A DNA stretch of 33,051 nt from DASZUC01 sp035547775 (GTDB lineage Bacteria; Patescibacteriota; Saccharimonadia; Saccharimonadales; UBA4665): positions 1 to 33,051 of the forward strand of contig DASZUC010000009.1 of assembly GCA_035547775.1 (NCBI GenBank). The letters are read 5' to 3'. The position numbers and the translations under genes were made by a program. The notes below the pieces were generated by a model that did not search any database, had not been told where the DNA came from, and saw only the letters and a list, made by a program, of their open reading frames with translations. How positions within the stretch are numbered: position 1 is the stretch's first letter; each line of letters opens with the position of its first letter. Shown here in pieces: positions 15,801 through 22,800 of this stretch.

Positions 15801-16880
15801 TTATTTCTTGGCTTTGGCTTTGGCCTCTTTGAGGCTCAAAGCAATCTTGCGATTGTCGGTGTCGATGTCGAGCACCTTGAATTCTTTCTTCTCGTTGAGC
15901 TTGAAGAGCTGCTCAGGGTCAACGGCCTCATCGTCGCTCATTTCTGAGACGTGCACCAAAGCTTCCACGCTGGGGCTCAGCTGCACAAAGGCGCCAAACG
16001 GCGTAATGCGCGTTACTTTGCCTTCGACCATGTCACCAGCCTTAAAGGCTTTGACTTGTTCGAGCCATGGATCGTCGCTCATTTGCTTGAGACTCAGGCT
16101 CAGACGATCTTTGTCGATAGCAATGATCTTGGCCTTCACGTTTTCGCCAACCTTCACGTAGTTACGTGGGTTATCGACGCGTTCCCAGGAGATTTCTGAG
16201 ATGTGAATCAGGCCTTCAATACCGTCAACGTTTACGAATGCACCGAAGTCGATAACGCCAGTTACGACGCCCTCTACAACATCACCTACCTTCAATTCCT
16301 TGAAGCGGGCTTGCATGTCGTCCTTGATGGCTTCCTTCTCGGAGAAGATTAACTTATTGTCTTTGCGGCTGACGTCCAAAATCCGGACGCGGAGCGGCTG
16401 ATTAGTCAGCGCGTTCAGCTTCTGCAAGATTTCATCTTTGTCGGCACCAGAGACACGTGGGTAGTGTCCGGCAGCCAATTGACTGACTGGCAAGAAGCCG
16501 CGAATACCTTCGAGCTCCACCAACAAACCACCGCGGTTAGCGTCGTAGGCGCTGACTTCCACAATTTCGTTGGCATCAAAGACGCGCTGGAGTTCATCCC
16601 AGCCTCGATCTTTAGCGGCACGACGCATGCTGAGCAGCGCGTACCCTTCCTCGAGCTCTGGATCAATCACGCTAACGGTGATTGCCGAACCAACCTCTAG
16701 TGGTTGGCCATGACCGATTTCTCGACGCATCACGACTCCTACACCGCGGGCGCCTAAATCGACCCAAATCTCATTTTTTTTAATGGATGTGATGGTACCT
16801 TCAACGACTTCACCGGTGTGAACCTGCGCGATATCGCTGCCGGCCAGCAGCTCATCCATAGTAACTGCTTTACTTGGCAT
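15801..16880 (-). CDS. rpsA: Ribosomal protein S1, four S1 domains
   Basis: The 359-residue protein contains four OB-fold S1 domains at about residues 20-87, 103-178, 195-265 and 278-350. The first begins GEVVEGTITSIKKNEIWVDLG. The third (GDVVEGVVTGVIDFGAFVNVDGIEGLIHIS) and fourth (GDMVEGKVTRITPFGAFVQL) are the most canonical RNA-binding copies. E. coli S1 has six domains; four-domain forms are usual in small genomes and some Gram-positives. The Lys-rich end is typical. The ATG is preceded by GAAGGAGG, a strong Shine-Dalgarno sequence, and by a leader of about 93 bases with repeated CGGGGA motifs. infB follows. Confidence 0.95.
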   Translation of the reverse strand: MPSKAVTMDELLAGSDIAQVHTGEVVEGTITSIKKNEIWVDLGARGVGVVMRREIGHGQPLEVGSAITVSVIDPELEEGYALLSMRRAAKDRGWDELQRVFDANEIVEVSAYDANRGGLLVELEGIRGFLPVSQLAAGHYPRVSGADKDEILQKLNALTNQPLRVRILDVSRKDNKLIFSEKEAIKDDMQARFKELKVGDVVEGVVTGVIDFGAFVNVDGIEGLIHISEISWERVDNPRNYVKVGENVKAKIIAIDKDRLSLSLKQMSDDPWLEQVKAFKAGDMVEGKVTRITPFGAFVQLSPSVEALVHVSEMSDDEAVDPEQLFKLNEKKEFKVLDIDTDNRKIALSLKEAKAKAKK

Positions 16881-16973
16881 AATGGTATGCCTCCTTCGTA
16901 ATGTATGTCCCCGGTCAAGCAGTAGCCAGCAACGTCCCCGTTGTTGTCCAGAGTTCTGCTCCCCGGAAGATTA
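16881..16973 (-). promoter_or_regulatory. rpsA 5' leader with three CGGGGA motifs
   Basis: The predicted transcript leader contains CGGGGA three times (minus strand, 16908-16913, 16935-16940, 16960-16965). The middle copy forms the loop of a hairpin closed by CAACAACG/CGTTGCTG (16927-16946, one mismatch). S1 is known to regulate its own mRNA in other bacteria, so this is a candidate autoregulatory site. That role is inference. Confidence 0.4.
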
Positions 16974-16979
16974 GGTTTT

Positions 16980-17008
16980 ATTATATCTGATTGCTATCTG
17001 GGAGTAAA
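16980..17008 (-). promoter_or_regulatory. Promoter of rpsA-infB
   Basis: On the minus strand TTTACT (17003-17008), a 17-base spacer and a perfect TATAAT (16980-16985). Confidence 0.65.
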
Positions 17009-17022
17009 GCCGGCCGGCCGGC
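17009..17022. promoter_or_regulatory. Perfect GC palindrome between divergent promoters
   Basis: GCCGGCCGGCCGGC is a perfect 14-base palindrome. It touches the -35 of the rpsA promoter on one side and covers the expected -35 position of the ROK gene on the other. It is a candidate operator or a locally GC-rich barrier; no factor is known. Confidence 0.4.
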
Positions 17023-17034
17023 GGCCATCTGTGC

Positions 17035-17040
17035 TACACT
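17035..17040 (+). promoter_or_regulatory. -10 element of the ROK gene (leaderless)
   Basis: TACACT is followed by TTGGCT and then ATG at 17047, a six-base distance. No Shine-Dalgarno sequence. Confidence 0.5.
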
Positions 17041-17046
17041 TTGGCT

Positions 17047-17874
17047 ATGTACGTGGGGGTTGATGTTGGCGGCACAAAGACACTGGTGGCAGTGCTGACT
17101 GACGACGGTGAAATTCGTGAACAAACCAAATTCCCCACTCCTCAAAATTACCAACATTTCTTGTTGGAGTTGCGCCATACACTGGCCCATTTCAAACATC
17201 GCGACTTTCGGGCTGGTGCTATCGGCATTGCTGGCTTGATCGACCGCGAACACGGACGCCGCATGCCCGCCGGACAATTACGCTGGAACAATGTGCCGAT
17301 TCAAGCAGATGTAGAGCATATTCTGGATTGTCCAACACTGCTCGAGAACGACGCCAAGCTCGCTTGCCTATCGGAGGCGCTGCTGCTCAAGGGTGAGTAT
17401 CAGCGCGTGCTCTATCTTACGGTGAGCACCGGTCTCGGCTACGCTCTGACCGTCAACGGCCAGATCGATCCCAATATTGGCGATCGCGGCGGTACTACTA
17501 TCATGGTGGAACAGCATAATCAGCACGTAGCCTGGGAAGACCTTGCTTCTGGGCGAGCCATCGTGGAGCGCTATGGCAAAAAAGCCATGGACATTACCGA
17601 TCATTTTACCTGGCAAGCTATCGTCCGCGACCTAGCCAAAGGCCTGAGCGAGCTGATAGCCATAACCGAACCGGAGATTATCATTATTGGTGGCAGCGTG
17701 GGCGTGTATTTTAATCGCTACGGTCGCCTACTACATGAAGAGCTCAAACAATACACGTTGCCGTCCACTCGTACGCCAGAATTACGCCAAGCCAAACGAC
17801 CCGAAGAAGCCGTCGTCTATGGATGCTATGATTTAGCTAAACAAAGGTTTGGACATGCAGCCACTACTCACTAA
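17047..17874 (+). CDS. ROK-family sugar kinase-like protein
   Basis: The 275-residue protein starts MYVGVDVGGTKTLVAVL, the phosphate-1 loop of the ASKHA sugar kinases. It carries AIGIAGLIDRE, the catalytic-site segment LLENDAKLACLSEA with Asp102, the phosphate-2 loop TVSTGLGYAL, EDLASGRAIVERYG and the adenosine motif IIIIGGSVGVYF. Most ROK proteins have a CxCGxxGC zinc site just before the ASGRA segment. Here that stretch (GGTTIMVEQHNQHVAWEDLASGRA) has no cysteines, so the zinc site is lost, which makes glucokinase activity uncertain. The catalytic Asp is kept. A TTG at 17041 could add two residues. It overlaps the next gene by 20 bases. Confidence 0.85.
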   Translation: MYVGVDVGGTKTLVAVLTDDGEIREQTKFPTPQNYQHFLLELRHTLAHFKHRDFRAGAIGIAGLIDREHGRRMPAGQLRWNNVPIQADVEHILDCPTLLENDAKLACLSEALLLKGEYQRVLYLTVSTGLGYALTVNGQIDPNIGDRGGTTIMVEQHNQHVAWEDLASGRAIVERYGKKAMDITDHFTWQAIVRDLAKGLSELIAITEPEIIIIGGSVGVYFNRYGRLLHEELKQYTLPSTRTPELRQAKRPEEAVVYGCYDLAKQRFGHAATTH

Positions 17875-18379
17875 ACTACGCGCTCAATTTCCGCAGCTCA
17901 CCTTCACAGCTGGGCCACAATTTTATTGGTCACCGGAAACCAGCGAAATCTTTTACCAAGTCGACGCCAGAGGCCAGCGGGCGACCTGGAGTCTCCTCCA
18001 CGAGACCGGTCATGCCCTCCTTGAACACAAAAATTATAGTAGTGATATGCATCTGTTACAGCTGGAAATGGCTGCCTGGGAACGGGCTCGTGAGCTGGCC
18101 GCTAGCCTAACTATTGTCATTGACGAAAATCATATTCAGGACTGTCTCGATACTTATCGTGATTGGCTGTATCAACGTAGTATTTGCCCGTCGTGCTCCA
18201 CTAAATGCCTGCAACAAGACGACAGTCGTGAGTACCGCTGCTTTAACTGCCACACGGCTTGGCGCGTGAGTGATAATCGCTTTGCCCGACCCTACCGCGC
18301 TCATAAAAATGTGCCGGTCACTACTGTCAGCAGTAGCCTGCCGATTTTCAATGAACGCCACAGCTTTCTAGGCCCATAA
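17855..18379 (+). CDS. Zincin-like protein (HExxH) with C-terminal zinc ribbon
   Basis: The 174-residue protein contains WSLLHETGHALLEH, where His49-Glu50 and His53 form a metallopeptidase HExxH site, and a downstream LEMAAWERA helix with Glu71/Glu76 that could supply the third ligand, as in ImmA/IrrE-type peptidases. A zinc ribbon follows: Cys111, Cys114, Cys129 and Cys132 (CPSC and CFNC), with an extra Cys118. There is no signal peptide, so it is cytoplasmic. AAAGG lies seven bases before the ATG. The 20-base overlap with the ROK gene indicates translational coupling. ImmA/IrrE peptidases usually cleave repressors; the target here is unknown. Confidence 0.8.
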   Translation: MQPLLTKLRAQFPQLTFTAGPQFYWSPETSEIFYQVDARGQRATWSLLHETGHALLEHKNYSSDMHLLQLEMAAWERARELAASLTIVIDENHIQDCLDTYRDWLYQRSICPSCSTKCLQQDDSREYRCFNCHTAWRVSDNRFARPYRAHKNVPVTTVSSSLPIFNERHSFLGP

Positions 18380-18381
18380 AA

Positions 18382-18405
18382 AATCCCCGCGGTTAGGCGG
18401 GGATT
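18382..18405 (-). terminator. Rho-independent terminator
   Basis: AATCCCCGC and GCGGGGATT form a perfect 9-bp stem with a 6-base loop. On the minus strand it is followed by TTTT, so it ends the transcript of the KGG gene at 18427. It may also stop plus-strand transcription from the zincin gene, though the plus-side U-tract is weak. Confidence 0.85.
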
Positions 18406-18416
18406 CTCTAAACGCT

Positions 18417-18440
18417 AGAAAATTGCTTAAGCAATTTTCT
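18417..18440. repeat. Perfect 24-base palindrome across a stop codon
   Basis: The half-site AGAAAATTGCTT is followed by its exact complement. The palindrome includes the stop codon and last four codons of the KGG gene at 18427. It has no loop, so it suits a dimeric DNA-binding protein better than an RNA hairpin, although an RNA stem next to the terminator is possible. Confidence 0.6.
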
Positions 18441-18624
18441 TGGTGCGACGACTAATGCGGCCACCCTTGGCGCCAGCAATGCGGGCCAATTCACGGTTAG
18501 CAGCGAAGCCACCAGTGCGGCCTAATTTGCCGCCCTTAGCACCGATTTTAGCGTAAAAATCGGCACCGTATTTAGCTTTGTTAGTTGCAGCCGCAGCGCG
18601 GCCACCAGCTTTGGTTCCAGCCAT
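18427..18624 (-). CDS. KGG-repeat (con-10/GsiB-like) small protein
   Basis: The 65-residue protein is basic and Gly/Ala-rich, with the family's repeats: KAGGRAAAATNKAKYGADFYAKIGAKGGKLGRTGGFA, then AKGGRISRRTKK. This is the KGG pattern of stress-induced GsiB and conidiation protein 10-like proteins, which are usually disordered and hydrophilic. The function of the bacterial small forms is not established; desiccation or general stress protection is the common suggestion. GGGAGG precedes the ATG at a usable distance. A paralogue lies 149 bases upstream, and a strong terminator lies between the two. Confidence 0.85.
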   Translation of the reverse strand: MAGTKAGGRAAAATNKAKYGADFYAKIGAKGGKLGRTGGFAANRELARIAGAKGGRISRRTKKIA

Positions 18625-18661
18625 TGGTATGACCTCCCATTAATTATTGGTATCTCGCCAA

Positions 18662-18720
18662 GAAAAAAGAGGGCTTGCCGTCCGGAAACCGGACGGCGAA
18701 CCCTCTTGTTCTTGCGAAAC
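18662..18720 (-). ncRNA. Candidate small RNA or attenuated leader
   Basis: A TTGACA-17-TAATAT promoter (18728-18756) would start a transcript near 18720 that meets a strong terminator only about 15 bases later. The product would be a 55-60 base RNA made almost wholly of one hairpin. Alternatively, partial read-through would express the KGG gene at 18427. It has not been matched to any known family. Confidence 0.4.
18669..18705 (-). terminator. Strong intrinsic terminator
   Basis: Inner stem CCGTCCGG/CCGGACGG (18678-18685 and 18689-18696, loop of three) and outer stem GAGGG/CCCTC (18669-18673 and 18701-18705). On the minus strand it runs into TTTTTTC. It lies upstream of one KGG gene and downstream of the other. 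Confidence 0.9.
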
Positions 18721-18727
18721 TATACTT

Positions 18728-18756
18728 ATATTATCACGCTATTGCTAACATGTCAA
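18728..18756 (-). promoter_or_regulatory. Promoter between the two KGG genes
   Basis: On the minus strand a perfect TTGACA (18751-18756) is followed after 17 bases by TAATAT (18728-18733). It lies in the gap after the stop of the upstream KGG gene and just before the strong terminator. Confidence 0.6.
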
Positions 18757-18773
18757 CCCGCTGATGGTTACTT

Positions 18774-18977
18774 TTATCCCGTTCCGCTGCGGCGTGATAT
18801 GGAGCCACCAATTGCTCCATAGTAGCTTGCTCTCTTACGGCCTTCAGCACCAGCTGCAAAGCCACCGGTGTGACCCTTCTTGCCGCCCATCCGGCCAATC
18901 CGGGCGTAAAAATCTGCACCGTGGCGCTGTTTGTTGCGGCGAGCCGCCAAACGCCCACCCTTCACTGTTCCAGCCAT
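18774..18977 (-). CDS. KGG-repeat small protein, second copy
   Basis: Starting at ATG 18977 the protein is 67 residues: MAGTVKGGRLAARRNKQRHG then ADFYARIGRMGGKKGHTGGFA, ending GAIGGSISRRSGTG. It shares the MAGT start, the GADFYA-IG core and the GG-SRR end with the gene at 18427, so the two are tandem paralogues with clear divergence. It is more basic than its neighbour. AGAGGTG lies six bases before the ATG. The open frame continues upstream to 19061, but that part runs into the upstream terminator and has no family resemblance. Confidence 0.85.
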   Translation of the reverse strand: MAGTVKGGRLAARRNKQRHGADFYARIGRMGGKKGHTGGFAAGAEGRKRASYYGAIGGSISRRSGTG

Positions 18978-19031
18978 AGCTACACCTCTTTTAACTCTGC
19001 TTATGGTAACGGAGTCAGCTGGAAGCGGTCT

Positions 19032-19068
19032 GTAAAAAATTGCACGTGGGAAGACGTGCAATTTTTAC
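19032..19068. terminator. Bidirectional terminator
   Basis: An AT-flanked hairpin with stem TTGCACGT/ACGTGCAA, extended by A/T runs on both sides (GTAAAAAA and TTTTTAC), and a 6-base loop. It separates the membrane protein gene at 19088 from the KGG gene at 18774. Confidence 0.85.
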
Positions 19069-19087
19069 GCTCAGTGAGCTTGTCTGA

Positions 19088-19756
19088 CTATTTATTGTTA
19101 TTGGTAAATGTCAGTGGTGCAACCAAGATGATCTTGTTGGTATTCGGACGGTAGAGGATTGCCTCGCCAGCCTTTACATACATTAAGACTTTGTCGCCAT
19201 TCTGGGCGTTAGAAAAGAATGCGGACTGTTTCTTGGCTTGAGCAGCATCGGTGACATTGGCAATTGTTGGTGTTTCACCGCTCGGCAGCTGAATTAACTG
19301 ACCGACCTTCGTCAGCAAAGCCTTAGTCTGCTTTTGAACAGCTACAGCTGGATTGTTGTTGAGCTGCGCATTTTGTGACTTGAGGTTCTTGTTGTCGCTG
19401 TAGAGTTTCCAGGTCGACAGACCCAGCGCCACAACTAACACGAACAGGACGACTTCTAGAATAGTCCGCTTCAGATTGCCCTCACGCGATGTTTTAGGAG
19501 CGGCTGATTGTGCACTGCTCGCTGCAGGGGCAACTGGAGCTGGCTCTGCCTCTTCGACAATCGGCTCTTCGGCAGGTGCTTCAGGTTGGCTCTCTGGTTC
19601 AGCTGCAGCCGCTTCGACGGTAGCTGGTGCCTCTTCATCGGGCGTACTAATAGTTACCGTTTTGGCTTTGGTGGCTGCTTTCGCACCACTGTCGCCATTT
19701 GTAATGGCGTCAAAATCTTCATCTTCTGATGGCCATTGTTGCTTCTCATCTGCCAT
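19088..19756 (-). CDS. Single-pass membrane protein with acidic Ala/Pro-rich N-terminus
   Basis: The 222-residue protein has a cytoplasmic N-terminal region of about 95 residues rich in Glu, Ala and Pro, preceded by an acidic WPSEDEDFD segment. One membrane helix follows at about 98-117 (ILEVVLFVLVVALGLSTWKL), flanked by Arg/Lys on the inside. The exterior part starts with a short coiled-coil-like stretch (SDNKNLKSQNAQLNNN) and ends with a small domain: FFSNAQNGDKVLMYVKAGEAILYRPNTNKIILVAPL. This last domain recurs in Patescibacteria membrane proteins; its function is unknown. It lies 91 bases downstream of the giant surface gene but has its own promoter. GGGAGGG lies upstream of the ATG at a long distance. 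Confidence 0.75.
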   Translation of the reverse strand: MADEKQQWPSEDEDFDAITNGDSGAKAATKAKTVTISTPDEEAPATVEAAAAEPESQPEAPAEEPIVEEAEPAPVAPAASSAQSAAPKTSREGNLKRTILEVVLFVLVVALGLSTWKLYSDNKNLKSQNAQLNNNPAVAVQKQTKALLTKVGQLIQLPSGETPTIANVTDAAQAKKQSAFFSNAQNGDKVLMYVKAGEAILYRPNTNKIILVAPLTFTNNNK

Positions 19757-19791
19757 AGCGTATAGAACCCTCCCGTTTTTTGCTTATGTTA

Positions 19792-19819
19792 ATTGTAACA
19801 GGCTCCAGAGACGGGTCAA
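19792..19819 (-). promoter_or_regulatory. Promoter of the 19088 gene
   Basis: On the minus strand TTGACC (19814-19819), a 16-base spacer and TACAAT (19792-19797). Confidence 0.55.
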
Positions 19820-19847
19820 GGCATTGTTTCATTTTCACAACGATTGG

Positions 19848-22800
19848 CTAGTTCCCTATAACAGTTACATAGGCCGTGCCAGCAACATACTGGTTAGCGT
19901 TTGCGGTACCGGTAGAGCCACCGATACCCCCACCAAAGCTCGAAGTCAGCGCGTTGTTGATAGTCTGAATAATTAAGGTGCGGCGGTCAGCGCTAATGGA
20001 CGTTACATTGCCAGTTAGGACAGTGGTCGCAGTGGTGCCGCCCTGGCCTGTAACTTGGATTGAGAAGATGTTATTCGGGAAGATAGCTGTACCCGTACAT
20101 ACCCCGTTGGTCGTCAAGCAGATAGTGGCACCAGTCGAGGAAGCCGTCGTGGTGACCTTAGCAGTGTAGATAATATTGCCGCCGCTGGTGAGTGTCGTGC
20201 CGTTGTAGACCTGCTGAACCACTTGGGGCTGCCAGGTGGCATTGCCGGATGCATCGCTGGTTAAGACATAGCCGGCCGTAGCACTGGTGCCAACACGCAA
20301 GCTTGTTACTGACAATCCAGCTAAGGTACTGGCACCGGTAACGCCGAGGGTGCCACCAACATGGGTGTTACCAGTTGCACCGTCTACAGTAAAGGTGTTG
20401 CTGGCACCGACACTAAAGGTGGCTGATGGATTAGTGTCGTTAATACCCACATTACCGCTGGCGCCCAGAATGGTCAGTAAGTCAGTGCCTGAGGTGTTAC
20501 CGGCAGCAATGTTAGTGCGCGTATCGTCGGCGATGCCGAAGTTTCCACTGTTGTCGAACAGGAAAGCCACCTTGTTGGCGCCAGCTTTTAAGTTGCCGAT
20601 CTTACCGGCCTGGTCGTCCAGAACCACCGCAGCGCCAGTGCTCGCTTGCTGGACCAAGAGGTTGCCGTTTGAAGTTGAAATGTTGCCCGTAAAAGTAGAG
20701 TTACCGGTCACGTTTAGTGTCCCTGTGAGGTTCGTGGTGCCGTTGGTGACGGTTAGGTTCTTACCCGTTGCTACTGTAGTATCGCCGTTTAAACTAACAG
20801 CACCCGTACCAGTCGCAAAGGTCCCGCTGCTGGCCGATTGATTAAAGTTCCCGCTGGTCAGAGTTATGCCCGTCACATTGCTTAGAGCACCACTTGAAAT
20901 TGTTACCCCGTTTACCGCACCGGAACCGATTGTCACACCATTGAAGCTGGTAGAGTTGATAGTCGCACCGTTGTAGGTGCCGCCCGTTATTGCTCCGCTG
21001 GCATTAATAGTTGAGACGCCCGAGAGTGCGCCGCTGTTAATCGTTACCCCGTTTACCGCACCAGAACCAATCGTGACCCCGTTGAAGGTGGTACTGGCGA
21101 TAGTAGAGCCATTGACCGTCCCCTCGACACTTAGGTTAGCTTTTTTAGTGGCATCTGTATTTTGTAAGGTGAAGGTGGTATCAGCGGCGGCGCTATTGAG
21201 GTTCAAGTTCAAGCTATTGCTGGTCTGCAAGGTGCTGGCAGCTAGGCCAATCGTACCGGAGCCGCTGGTCAGTGTCAGATTGTTACCCGCACCAGTGCTA
21301 GTAACGCCAAAGGCACCGGCTCCACTAATGCCGGTTGAGCTAATGGTAGCGCCATTAAAGCTTGTAGAGTTGATGGTTGCACCATTGATGCCGGTGCTGG
21401 CGATGGTCGCACCGTTAATCGCACCAGAGGTAATGGTGCCGCTGCCGACGTTGAGGTTGCCCGAGCTAAAGGTAATGCCGGTTACACCGGTTAAGGTACC
21501 GCTTGAGATTCCCAGGCCGTTGACTGCATTGCTACCGATTGTGACGCCGTTAAAGCTCGTGGAGTTGATAGTCGCACCATTGAAAGCCGTGCTACTAATG
21601 GTGGCGCCATTGTAGGTGCCGCCGGTTACAGTGCCTTCAACACTTAGATTGGCTTTGCCGGTACCATTACTGTTCGTAATCTGGAAAGTGTCGTCGCTGG
21701 CGTTGGCCAGGTCAAAGGTCAGGCCGGCAGTCGTGGCCACTTTCGTAGCCGTCAGGCCAACCGTACCTGAGCCACTGGTGAGCGTCAGGTCATTGCTGCC
21801 GCCGGTGCTGGCAACGCTGAAGGCGCCCGCGCCACTGATACCAGTAGAAGAAATCGTAGCGCCATTAAAGCTGGTGCTGTTGATCGTCGCGCCATTAATA
21901 CCGGTGGAGGCGATGGTAGCGCCATTGATGGCGCCGGACGTAATCGTACCTGAGCCAACATTCAGGTTACCTGAAGTGAAAGTTATGCCCGTCACGCCAG
22001 TTAGGGCACCGCTGCTCAAGGTAACACCGTTCACAGCACCTGAACCTATGGAAACCCCATTAAAGCTCGTACTGGCGATAGTGGCACCGTTCACAGCACC
22101 AGACGTGATGGTACCGCTACCAACATTCAAATTGCCCGAACTAAAGGTGATACCCGTTACTCCTGTGAGGGCACCGCTGCTGATGCCGAGACCATTGACC
22201 GCCCCAGAACCGATAGTTACCCCGTTGAAGCTGGTGCTGGCAATAGTGGCGCCATTAATACCTGTAGAGGCGATGGTCGCACCGTTAACTGCACCAGTGG
22301 TAATGGTGCCATCTAATACCAAGTTAGTGTTGTGGCCTGTGTGGGTATTACTCAGATCAACCGTTACGTCAGCATTGCCCAAATCAGCCCCCGCACTTGG
22401 GAGGTTGTTGGCAGCGATAGCCACGCAGCCGAGATTACCCCCAGCATCGATGGTCGTTGCAAAGGTATTTGCACCACAATCAGTCGGGTTCGCGGCCAAA
22501 GCTGTAGCCGTACCCGCATTACCAGATACGTTACCAGTCACATTGCCCGTCAAGTTAGCTGTAACGCTGCCGCTACCAATGGTCACCCCGTTGAAACTGG
22601 TGGCAGCGATGGTAGCACCATTGACGGCACCGGAAGTAATCGTACCTGAGCCAACGTTGAGGTTGCCGGAGCTGAATGTGATGCCAGTGACGCCAGTCAG
22701 AGCACCAGAGCTAATAGTGAGACCGTTCACGGCACCTGAACCAATTGTTACACCATTGAAACTGGTCGAGTTGATGGTCGCACCGTTAATGCCAGTGCTA

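Noticed and set aside
18734..18958. A 74-codon minus-strand frame overlapping the second KGG gene
   Set aside because: It is an out-of-frame shadow of the KGG gene, which has family resemblance and a Shine-Dalgarno sequence.
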